A DNA stretch of 64,000 nt, taken from NCBI RefSeq assembly GCF_900289145.1, contig NZ_OKQO01000008.1, positions 1 to 64,000 on the forward strand, written 5' to 3'. Made by a program: the position numbers and the translations under genes. Within the stretch, counting starts at the first letter, position 1. Each line of letters opens with the position of its first letter. Positions 1-7,139 of the stretch are shown here, piece by piece. The stretch is from Neobittarella massiliensis (ex Bilen et al. 2018) (GTDB lineage Bacteria > Bacillota > Clostridia > Oscillospirales > Ruminococcaceae). The notes beneath the pieces were generated by a model, which saw only the letters and a list, made by a program, of their open reading frames with translations, did no database searches and had not been told where the DNA came from.

Positions 1-570
1 CGGGGAGATGGAACCTAATGTGGCAGGTGAGCAGTTACGTATACACAGATGGGTGTGGATAGGAGACAGGCGCTGGACGGTGCTGCGGGAGCACTGCATG
101 GTGTGGGCGACCTGATCGAGCTTTTGGCGCTGGTAGTAGCGCAGCTGTACCGCCTGGCGCTGGCGGGGCGACAGCTCGGCGAGAGCCGCCTGCAGGCGGT
201 GGCGGCGGTCGGCGGTGAGGACCTGCTCTTCGGGGCCGTTTTCGGGGGCATCGGGCAGCGCGAATAGGTCGGTATCCTCTTCGGGGGGGCGCTTTTCGCG
301 GCGCAACAGGGCCAGGCTGGCGTAGTGGGTGGTCTTGTTGAGATAGGCCACCACCGCCTGGCTGGACTGGATACGGCCCATGGAGCGGTAAAAGGAGAGA
401 TAGCTGTCCTGCACCGCCTCGCGGGCCAGCTCGGGGTCTTTTAAAACGGCCAGGGCCTGGCTGTACTGGGCGGGCGCGGTGGCGTCGTAGAGCGCGCGAA
501 AGGCCCGCTCGTCGCCCCGGCGGGCCTGCTCCAGCCACTGGGCCAGCTGCTGGTGTGATACCTTTTTCAT
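1..570 (-). CDS. sigma-70 family RNA polymerase factor (ECF-like), 3' end missing
   Basis: The start is the ATG at 570, preceded by GGGGG and a good promoter at 612-639. The protein has an N-terminal sigma region 2 (about residues 10-75, with a QDSYLSFYRSMG stretch) and a C-terminal region 4 (about residues 115-165, ending ELSPRQRQAVQLRYYQ then a helix-turn-helix SRSTVQRL). Family members bind core RNA polymerase and direct it to a small regulon. The recognisable region 4 stops abruptly at STVQRL. The frame stays open to base 1, but the last ~22 residues resemble nothing in the family, and the break falls exactly where an adapter-like sequence begins (51-69). I read this as a gene cut by a contig end or artefact. 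No anti-sigma gene is visible beside it. Confidence 0.75.
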   Translation of the reverse strand, partial: MKKVSHQQLAQWLEQARRGDERAFRALYDATAPAQYSQALAVLKDPELAREAVQDSYLSFYRSMGRIQSSQAVVAYLNKTTHYASLALLRREKRPPEEDTDLFALPDAPENGPEEQVLTADRRHRLQAALAELSPRQRQAVQLRYYQRQKLDQVAHTMQCSRSTVQRLSPIHTHLCIRNCSPATLGSISP

Positions 571-611
571 GTGTGTTGCCCCCTGCTTTCGACAGCTTTA
601 CTTTTCTGCCT

Positions 612-639
612 ATTATAGCAAAAATAAATTTATTTTCAA
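612..639 (-). promoter_or_regulatory. sigma-A promoter for the sigma-factor gene
   Basis: On the minus strand TTGAAA (634-639) and TATAAT (612-617) are separated by 16 bases in an AT-rich patch, about 40 bases upstream of the ATG at 570. Confidence 0.75.
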
Positions 640-788
640 TTTGACCACTTTTCGACCTCCTGTGCATCTCAACTAATGGAGTTTGTCAAAATCCGCACCG
701 CAGTGCCCCGTGTGGGAGGGCAGACCAATTTGCGTGTGGCGGAAAATGACTGCCCTGGAAAAGTTTACATACAGAGGAGGAACGCGTT

Positions 789-3700
789 TTGAAACATGAA
801 AAATTGCGTGCAAGACTGGGGGCATGGGGGCTGGCAGTCTCTCTGCTTATTGGGACATTATCGGGCAGCGGACAGGAGATCCTGCCGGAGCAGGAGGTAG
901 AGGCGCCGGTCCAGACGACAGACCTCAACCAGATCTTTACTGAGCAGCAGGACCCCGCGCGCAACTGGGGAAACCCGCTGCACATCGAGGGAAACTATAT
1001 GCGGCTGGCCGATGGCGGGCACCAGCAGAAGGTCGGCAACGACCATATCTCTGCCAGCGCGGTCATAAGCAAGCAGCCCATATCGACCAGCTCAGATTGG
1101 GAGATACTGGCGGATTTTACAGTGGATGACTTCGGTTTCAACTGCTGCAATTACGGCGGCTATTCCATCACCAATGGGCGCACGAATGTGTACTACAACT
1201 TTACGACGGGGTATAACGGGAGAACGCTCGGCCTTATGGTGCGCACGGGCTTTACTGAGGACCCGGTGATCGCCATGGGAGATAAAAAATACGGTTACGG
1301 CCAGAAGCGGTTATACCTGCACTACCGCGCCCAAAACAGGATGTTTTATTTTTCTATTTCTGATCTGCGCGATGTAGACGAAAACGGCTACCCCGACGCG
1401 CAAAAGACACCGGATAGGGGAGGCAGCTATTTTGAACTCTCGTTTGCCAACCCCATACCCAGCGGCGATGATCTCTATTTGGGCATTGCTGCCGGGGTGG
1501 ATAGCGGACAGCAGGATGTGCGCCTTGATGCAAATAAAAAAGTTGAGGCGACTTTTATAAAGGCGTCTTATCTGGACTACCGCCCCCATTTTATCGAGAC
1601 CAAACTGCTGGATGAAAAGGGGGACCCGTTCCCCGCCGATGCCGAAATAAAAGAGGGGGACATCGTCACCGTTCAGGCGCGGGTCAAAAATAACCAGCAG
1701 GACGGCGGCGCAGTGCTGAGCCATCTGATGATCTCGGACGACAGCGAGACATACCCCACCTCGGGCCTGGACTTTGACCCCGATAATTGGGACGGCACCC
1801 GGCAGGAGGTGACCGTTGACGGCCGGGTGGTAGACGCTGTCAATATCACCGATGGGGGCATCCCCTTTAGCTGCTCACCCACCGAGACGGTGATCACCTA
1901 CCGGGCGATGGTGAAAAACCCCAGCGGCGGAGCAGTGACCGTAGGGCAGATGATGGTGGACGACTTGTTTCAGTCTAAGCGGCATTCCGGCGCCGAGCTG
2001 ATACCGCCGGTAGAGCTGGTAGCCGCCGACCCCCAAAAGCCGCTGGAGGAGCAGGGCAACGCGGGGACAGACTACCACTTTACCCGCACCCCCGCCAACG
2101 AAAACGGCTGGAACCGGGAGCCGGTACAGGTGACCTTTTACCCGGGGGATTTTGACCGCTTCAACGTGCAGGAGGACGGAGCCCCGGCCGACACGCTGAA
2201 AGCAGACAAGCCCCAGCGGGTATACCCCGACGAGACGGTGGGACTGGCCGCCGCCTACCAGGCGCAAAACAGCGAGACGAAGAAGGTGTCGAACAAGGTG
2301 GCGGACACGGTGAAGATAGACCGCACCCCGCCGACGCTGGCGACGGCGGAGGATGGCGCACTGACTTTGCACGACGGGCTTTCGGGGGTGTGGAAACTGG
2401 AGCGGTCTGACCCGGACAGCGGTACGTGGGGCGCGGTACAGACCTATGACCTGAACGACGGAAACGGCGCTGCCAGCCAGGCGGCAACGACAGACCAAAA
2501 CGGCAAGTACCACACCGTAGACGCGGCGGGCAATGTGTCGACACCGCTGGCAGTTACAGTAAACAGTGCCCCGGACGTGGCGCCCACCGACCCAGCCGAC
2601 ACGCTGCCCCCACCGGAGCAGCAGATCGACCAGAACGCGCTGGCCCACGCAGTGGTGTACGACAGCATGCAGGAGCACCTGGATGCGGCCGACCCGCTGT
2701 ACGGCGGTCGCTTTACTGCCGAGGATGCACAAAAGCTGTTTGAGGAGCGCTACGGATTTACTTCTAATGTGGGCCGGGACGACAAGCTGACCTATGCGTA
2801 TACCATCAGCCGGGACGGCGTGGATGTGACCGCCCAGGGGGTAGACAGCACCAAAGCCGGCAGCTTTACGGTGACCTGTGTGGCCACCGATGCCGACGGC
2901 AACACCACCACAGTGGTGCTGACCGACACGCTAATCGACCGCGACCAGCCGCCGACGGTGGCGTGGGGCGAGGACCCCGAGCCGCCGGTGGGGCCCCCGT
3001 TTGACCCGTTGGCACCGGCGCCGCGCCCCACTGTAAAAGACGACCCCGAGACCGGGAGAAAACACGCCTACGTGTACGACGCGATCACCGAGCCGGTAAA
3101 AGACCCGGCAGTTTACGGCGGCCGGCTCACGGCAGAAACGGCTGCGCAGATACTGGCCGGGCGCTACCAGATACACACCGCCCAGGGCGACGACGTGCTG
3201 GTGTGCGGGCCGGTACAGGTGACGGTAGACGGAAAAGAGGTGGGGGCCGGGGGCTTTGATACCACCAGGCCCGGCAGCTGCCTGATCGCCCAGACGGTGA
3301 CCGACAGCCGGGGCAACAAGACCACCATCTACCTGACCTATACCCTGATAAGTAGCGGCGGTGCGCCGGCGGTGGGCTACGACCCCGGCAGCGACACGGT
3401 ACAGCCCGACGACAAGCTGGCCGACCCAGAGGTGATCACCGACTGGCAGAGCGGGAACCAATACGCCACGGTGCGAGACCGGCTGGTGCAGCCGGTGAGC
3501 GACCCGCCGCTGTACGGCGGCAGCCTGGACCTGGCCGGCGTGCGGGCGCTGATCGGCGGCCGGTACCGCTTTACCTCGGCCCAGGCGGATGGGGAGCTGC
3601 GCGAGGTGCGGCTGACGATAGAGAGCGGCGGCGAGCCGGTGACGGCCATCGACACCACCCGCGCGGGGCAGTACCTCATCACCTATACGGTAGAGGACAG

Positions 3701-4109
3701 CGCCGGAAACCGCACCACCCTGTTTTTGCAGTATATTTTGACCCCGGGCGGTGCGGGCGGGCTGTACCCCGAGGAGGAAACCGGACAGCCGCCTGCCGGT
3801 GAGAGCCCGTACACCGGCGCCGACGGCGCCGGTATCGACGGCAGCTGCCGGATACATTGGCTGGCGCTGCTGGGCGCGCTGATGACGGCACTTTACTGCC
3901 TGTGGGCGAGAGCGCGCCGCGCTGCCGGGTCCCGTCCCGGCTGGGGCGGGGCGTTGGTGCTGAGCCTGTTGGGGGCGGCGGCGGTATCGCTGTGGTATAC
4001 GCGCTGCTGTGGTGCTGGGCGGCGTTGCTCGCCGCCGGTCTGGGGCAGTTTATGGCCCCGGGCAAAGAGGAGCAGACGGACTGACGGGTGCGGTTATACT
4101 GCCCGGTAG
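789..4109 (+). CDS. large secreted surface protein, lectin-like domain plus three tandem Ig-like repeats
   Basis: Starts at TTG 789 behind AGAGGAGG. Residues 1-30 form a signal peptide. Residues ~50-260 look like a beta-sandwich carbohydrate-binding (L-type lectin-like) domain: NPLHIEGN start, DWEILADFTV core and an Asp-rich DVDENGYPD loop. After ~350 residues of beta-rich, Asp/Thr-rich repeats come three copies of a ~96-residue module (about residues 620-716, 757-854, 887-983). Each begins with a Y-D/R-x2 segment, then LYGG, and ends with a T-D/R-AG-S/Q-x-T pattern of Ig-like cadherin-type folds; Pro-rich linkers separate them. A hydrophobic segment follows at ~1018. The last 40 residues are Arg/Cys-rich and unlikely; another frame continues a hydrophobic helix and ends at 4084, so a one-base frameshift near 3971-3984 is probable. 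Likely an anchored adhesin or glycan-binding protein; exact ligand unknown. Confidence 0.7.
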   Translation: MKHEKLRARLGAWGLAVSLLIGTLSGSGQEILPEQEVEAPVQTTDLNQIFTEQQDPARNWGNPLHIEGNYMRLADGGHQQKVGNDHISASAVISKQPISTSSDWEILADFTVDDFGFNCCNYGGYSITNGRTNVYYNFTTGYNGRTLGLMVRTGFTEDPVIAMGDKKYGYGQKRLYLHYRAQNRMFYFSISDLRDVDENGYPDAQKTPDRGGSYFELSFANPIPSGDDLYLGIAAGVDSGQQDVRLDANKKVEATFIKASYLDYRPHFIETKLLDEKGDPFPADAEIKEGDIVTVQARVKNNQQDGGAVLSHLMISDDSETYPTSGLDFDPDNWDGTRQEVTVDGRVVDAVNITDGGIPFSCSPTETVITYRAMVKNPSGGAVTVGQMMVDDLFQSKRHSGAELIPPVELVAADPQKPLEEQGNAGTDYHFTRTPANENGWNREPVQVTFYPGDFDRFNVQEDGAPADTLKADKPQRVYPDETVGLAAAYQAQNSETKKVSNKVADTVKIDRTPPTLATAEDGALTLHDGLSGVWKLERSDPDSGTWGAVQTYDLNDGNGAASQAATTDQNGKYHTVDAAGNVSTPLAVTVNSAPDVAPTDPADTLPPPEQQIDQNALAHAVVYDSMQEHLDAADPLYGGRFTAEDAQKLFEERYGFTSNVGRDDKLTYAYTISRDGVDVTAQGVDSTKAGSFTVTCVATDADGNTTTVVLTDTLIDRDQPPTVAWGEDPEPPVGPPFDPLAPAPRPTVKDDPETGRKHAYVYDAITEPVKDPAVYGGRLTAETAAQILAGRYQIHTAQGDDVLVCGPVQVTVDGKEVGAGGFDTTRPGSCLIAQTVTDSRGNKTTIYLTYTLISSGGAPAVGYDPGSDTVQPDDKLADPEVITDWQSGNQYATVRDRLVQPVSDPPLYGGSLDLAGVRALIGGRYRFTSAQADGELREVRLTIESGGEPVTAIDTTRAGQYLITYTVEDSAGNRTTLFLQYILTPGGAGGLYPEEETGQPPAGESPYTGADGAGIDGSCRIHWLALLGALMTALYCLWARARRAAGSRPGWGGALVLSLLGAAAVSLWYTRCCGAGRRCSPPVWGSLWPRAKRSRRTDGCGYTAR

Positions 4110-4120
4110 GAGAAACACGA

Positions 4121-4155
4121 AAAAAGAGAGAGGCTATCTGGCCTCTCTCTTTTTT
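4121..4155 (+). terminator. intrinsic terminator after the surface protein gene
   Basis: Ten-base stem AGAGAGAGGC / GCCTCTCTCT with a six-base loop, followed by five or more T. A-run on the 5' side suggests it can also act on the other strand. Confidence 0.85.
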
Positions 4156-4175
4156 AGGTGGGACATATGCGTTTA

Positions 4176-4595
4176 GGGCAGCGGAAGCAGGTGGTCCGGG
4201 AGGTGTGTGCGCGGTACGGTGTACAGTATGCAGTGTACTGTGTACTGTACACTATGTACTGGCTACTGAGGGTAGTGCTCTGTGCACAGGGCGGAAAAAC
4301 AGGGCTTGCGCGGGTGGGAGACCGGCGGCGGAGACAGAGGGGGCGGCGAGAATGGTGGCGGTGCACCGCCGGTGATACCAGTTGTGCGTGCGTACTATTG
4401 GGCAGCGGGGGCAGGTGGCCCGGGGAATATGTGCGCGGTACGGTGTACAGTATGCAGTGTACTGTGTACTGTACACTATGTACTGGTTACTGAGGGTAGT
4501 GTTCTGCGCACAGGGCGGGAAAACAGGGCTTGTGCGGGTGGGAGACCGGCGGCGGAGACGGAAGGGACGGCGAGAATGGTGGCGTGCACCGCCGG
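4176..4595. repeat. tandem duplication, two ~197-bp units with period 224, hairpin core
   Basis: Unit 1 spans 4176-4372 and unit 2 spans 4400-4595. A 56-base core beginning at 4207 and 4431 is identical in both. The core holds an imperfect hairpin (4221-4259 and 4445-4483): GTACA/TGTAC outer arms and AGTGTAC/GTACACT inner arms around an 8-base loop. I count about 15 substitutions between units, all transitions, plus one single-base deletion. Overlapping ORFs across both units translate to similar short peptides, but without a convincing ribosome binding site. It lies between the terminators of two convergent genes, so it has no evident promoter partner. Confidence 0.8.
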
Positions 4596-4644
4596 GCAGC
4601 TGACCCGGAAAAGTGAGCGGTGGGCCGGGTAGGGCGGCGTGGGC

Positions 4645-4681
4645 AAAAAAACACCGCGCCGAGCGGGTGCTCGACGCGGTG
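4645..4681 (-). terminator. terminator of the group-B hydrogenase operon
   Basis: CACCGCG (4652-4658) pairs with CGCGGTG (4675-4681), with an inner CGAGC/GCTCG stem. On the minus strand it is followed by seven T (4645-4651). Confidence 0.85.
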
Positions 4682-4704
4682 AGATAGTCAGGCAGGGGTA
4701 CAGA

Positions 4705-6183
4705 TCATTTTTTGTCGGGGACCAGCTCGATGGGGGACTGGGTCTTAAACTTGTTGACCGCCACGGTGGCTTTGTTAATGGGCTGCAGGGTGCCGGCGCC
4801 GGCGACGCAGCCGCCCACGCAGGCCATGCCCTCCAGCAGGTAGCCCTCGCGCTTGCCGGCCTTGGCCAGCGCCAACATCTTTTTGCAGTTTTGTAGCCCC
4901 TCAGCTTTATCCATCTTTACATCGACATGGGGATAGAGCTTGTGCACCGCGCTGGCGATGGCCTGAGCCACGCCGCCGGACACGCCGTAGCCGCGGCCCT
5001 CCTCGGCGGCGTCGCACATGGGCAGGCCCTCGATCTGGCCAAAGTCGGTGCCTTTGGCCACGAAGATGCCCATCAGTTCCTCGAAGGTGATGACGTAGTC
5101 GACGTCGCTGCGGATAGAGCGGCGCATGGCCTCGAGCTTTTTGGCCGAGCAGGGGCCGATGAAACAGACCTTGGCCTTCTCGTCTTTTTTCTTGATCTCG
5201 CGGGCGGTGGCCACCATGGGGGTGAGCGCCTGCGACATGTACTCGCCGATCTCGGGGAAAGTGTTTTTGGCCATGACCGACCAGGCCGGGCAGCAGGAAG
5301 TGGCCAGGAAGCGGGCCTCGCCGGTAGAGACCTCTTTGGCGTAGTGGTGCGCCTCTTCGAGGGTGCCGATATCGGCGCCGACAGCCACCTCGACCACGTC
5401 GGCAAAGCCGACCTCTTTCAGGGCCGCCTTGACCTTTTCGGGGGTGGCGGCGGGGCCGAACTGGCCGACAAAGGCGGGGGCCACCTCGGCGATGATGTTC
5501 TCGCCATTTTTGAGGGCGCAGGCCAGCTGGAACAGCTGCGACTTGTCGGAGATGGCGCCGAAGGGACAGCTGACGATGCACTGGCCGCAGGCCACGCATT
5601 TTTCGGGGTCGATCTTGGCGCGGCCCAGGTGGTCGCTGCCGATGGCGTTTACGCCGCAGGCGGCGGCGCAGGGGCGCTCGTACTTGACGATGGCGCTGTA
5701 GGGGCAGGCGTCGCGGCAGCGGCCGCACTTGAGACACTTTTCTTTGTCGATGACGGTGCGGTCGCTCTGGAAGCTGATGGCCCCCACCGGGCAGACCGAC
5801 ACGCAGGGGTGAGCCAGGCAGTGGCGGCAGTTGTCGGTGACCATGAAACTGGTCTCGTCGCAGGCGTTGCAGGCGAAAGGAATGACATTGACCAGCGGCA
5901 TCTCGTAGGTCTGGTTGATGAGCATGTCGTCGTCGAGCCCCTTGGATACGGGGGCGTTCTCGTTGACGTCGCGCAGCGGCAGGCCCATGGCCAGACGGAT
6001 GCGCTCGCCGACGATGGCGCGCTCTTTAAAGATGCTGTCGCGGTACTGGGGCACCTCGCCAGTGATGATCTTGTAGGGCAGCTCCTCTACCTTGTCGTGG
6101 TCCCAGCCCTCGAAAGCGAGGCGGGCGATCTCGGAGAAGACCTGACGGCGGATTTTGGTGACGGGCGTATAGATACCTCTCAC
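4705..6183 (-). CDS. [FeFe] hydrogenase, group B-like catalytic subunit
   Basis: 492 residues, start GTG 6183 with AAGGAAGTGAGC upstream. The N-terminal half carries several Cys clusters for [4Fe-4S] centres: a CNAC/CRHC region (~104-131), CLKCGRCRDAC (~150-160) and CVACGQCIVSC (~196-206). The C-terminal H-cluster domain has TSCCPAW (295-301), GPCSAKKLE (343-351) and EGMACVGGC (451-459), so both the proton-transfer Cys and all four cluster Cys are present. GPC and VGGC instead of MPC and PGGC point to group B rather than the classical group A enzymes. It should interconvert protons and H2 with ferredoxin as the likely electron partner. It follows the small ferredoxin-like gene by 7 bases, and a Rex-type operator sits at their common promoter. 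Confidence 0.93.
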   Translation of the reverse strand: MRGIYTPVTKIRRQVFSEIARLAFEGWDHDKVEELPYKIITGEVPQYRDSIFKERAIVGERIRLAMGLPLRDVNENAPVSKGLDDDMLINQTYEMPLVNVIPFACNACDETSFMVTDNCRHCLAHPCVSVCPVGAISFQSDRTVIDKEKCLKCGRCRDACPYSAIVKYERPCAAACGVNAIGSDHLGRAKIDPEKCVACGQCIVSCPFGAISDKSQLFQLACALKNGENIIAEVAPAFVGQFGPAATPEKVKAALKEVGFADVVEVAVGADIGTLEEAHHYAKEVSTGEARFLATSCCPAWSVMAKNTFPEIGEYMSQALTPMVATAREIKKKDEKAKVCFIGPCSAKKLEAMRRSIRSDVDYVITFEELMGIFVAKGTDFGQIEGLPMCDAAEEGRGYGVSGGVAQAIASAVHKLYPHVDVKMDKAEGLQNCKKMLALAKAGKREGYLLEGMACVGGCVAGAGTLQPINKATVAVNKFKTQSPIELVPDKK

Positions 6184-6190
6184 AGATGGC

Positions 6191-6463
6191 TCACTTCCTT
6201 ATAATTGACAGAATTTTGGACATGACTTGCTCGTTGGTGGCTCTCTCGATGACCTCGCCGTCGATCTTGACCACGGGACAGGAGGCGGTGTGATCGTGCT
6301 CGGTGTGCAGCACCTCGGTGTCGACGCCGATCTTGGCGTTGTGGCGGATCTCGTACTTGAGTTTCTTCAGGCTCTCGACGCTCTCGATGATATCCATGGC
6401 GCCGTTCATGATGCAGTGGGTGCAGACACATACCGTTACTTTGATGGACTTCAAAGCGATCAC
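6191..6463 (-). CDS. small thioredoxin-like [2Fe-2S] ferredoxin-related protein
   Basis: 90 residues. The N-terminus VTVCVCTHC resembles the first half of the C-x4-C...C-x3-C motif of NuoE/HndA-type [2Fe-2S] proteins, giving C12, C14 and C17. The second pair is reduced to a single Cys (C62 in SCPVVK), so the usual fourth ligand is missing or replaced. The TGA stop overlaps the Shine-Dalgarno of the hydrogenase, which begins 7 bases later, so the two are translationally coupled. Likely an electron carrier, assembly partner or redox regulator of that hydrogenase; the role is inferred from context only. Confidence 0.75.
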   Translation of the reverse strand: MIALKSIKVTVCVCTHCIMNGAMDIIESVESLKKLKYEIRHNAKIGVDTEVLHTEHDHTASCPVVKIDGEVIERATNEQVMSKILSIIRK

Positions 6464-6569
6464 TCCTGTTTACGCAGATTTTTTTCGCCCCCGGTGGCCG
6501 CGCGCCAAAAAATGGCGGTGGGTAGCGGCCGTGCTGAAATTGGGTGCTCTGGTTGTGAGAAGGGCGGTC

Positions 6570-6587
6570 TTGTCAATTCGTTAACAA
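6570..6587. promoter_or_regulatory. candidate Rex operator between divergent hydrogenase loci
   Basis: TTGTCAATTCGTTAACAA is an inverted repeat with arms TTGTCAA and TTAACAA around four bases. It differs from the known Rex consensus TTGTTAA-N4-TTAACAA at one position. It lies just downstream of the predicted start of transcription of the minus-strand hydrogenase operon (-10 at 6596-6601), the usual place for a repressor. Rex releases DNA when NADH is high. Confidence 0.8.
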
Positions 6588-6595
6588 TCCTATTT

Positions 6596-6625
6596 ATTAT
6601 ACTATGTGCTACAGCCAGAAATCAA
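6596..6625 (-). promoter_or_regulatory. sigma-A promoter of the group-B hydrogenase operon
   Basis: On the minus strand TTGATT (6620-6625) and TATAAT (6596-6601) are separated by 18 bases. About 130 bases of leader precede the small ferredoxin-like gene. On the plus strand a TATAAT at 6708-6713 may serve the sensory hydrogenase operon, but no convincing -35 goes with it. Confidence 0.7.
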
Positions 6626-6880
6626 TAGTATTCTTCGACAGTTTAGGAGAAAATTTTTAGGTGCCGGCAGTGGGCGGTTGGGGGTGTTTTGCGGCGGGCA
6701 AATGCATTATAATATAGTGGGACCGGTATGGGGAGCACCCGCCGGACCCGACGCCAGGACAGCTGCGACCCAGGCGGCCGGTCCAGTTTGGCGGCCGACA
6801 GCACCCGAGTGAGCGCCGGATGGGCGCGCTGCGGCAGTGAGAGAATGCGCTGCATATTTGCAGATAAAGGAGACGATTCC

Positions 6881-7135
6881 ATGGTAGAAGTGACGGTATG
6901 TGTGGGCAGCAGTTGCCACATGAAGGGTTCGTACCAGGTGATACAGACCTTTCAGCAGATCATCAAGGAGCGGGGGCTGGAAAACAAGGTGGCACTGAAG
7001 GCCTCGTTTTGCATGGGGCGCTGCCTGACCGGCATCTCGATGGCGGTGGACGGCGAGCCCATCGAACACGTGGGCTTTGCCAACGCCGCCGATGTTTTTT
7101 ACGAGCACGTACTGCCCAAGATAGAGGAGGACTAG
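6881..7135 (+). CDS. NuoE-like [2Fe-2S] thioredoxin-fold ferredoxin
   Basis: 84 residues from ATG 6881 with AAAGGAGA upstream; an upstream in-frame extension is not credible. C7 and C12 (CVGSSC) with C44 and C48 (CMGRC) make a complete C-x4-C...C-x3-C set for one [2Fe-2S] cluster, as in the C-terminal domain of NuoE/HndA. It ends 4 bases before the sensory hydrogenase and likely passes electrons to or from it. In contrast to its minus-strand counterpart at 6191-6463, all four ligands are kept. Confidence 0.85.
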   Translation: MVEVTVCVGSSCHMKGSYQVIQTFQQIIKERGLENKVALKASFCMGRCLTGISMAVDGEPIEHVGFANAADVFYEHVLPKIEED

Positions 7136-7139
7136 CCCC

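Noticed and set aside
4158-4603. Overlapping ORFs in the tandem duplication as protein-coding genes
   Set aside because: Similar peptides result simply from the duplication. About half of the differences change the amino acid, and there is no ribosome binding site.
4927-6204. 425-residue plus-strand frame over the group-B hydrogenase
   Set aside because: Antisense shadow; the minus strand carries unmistakable hydrogenase motifs.
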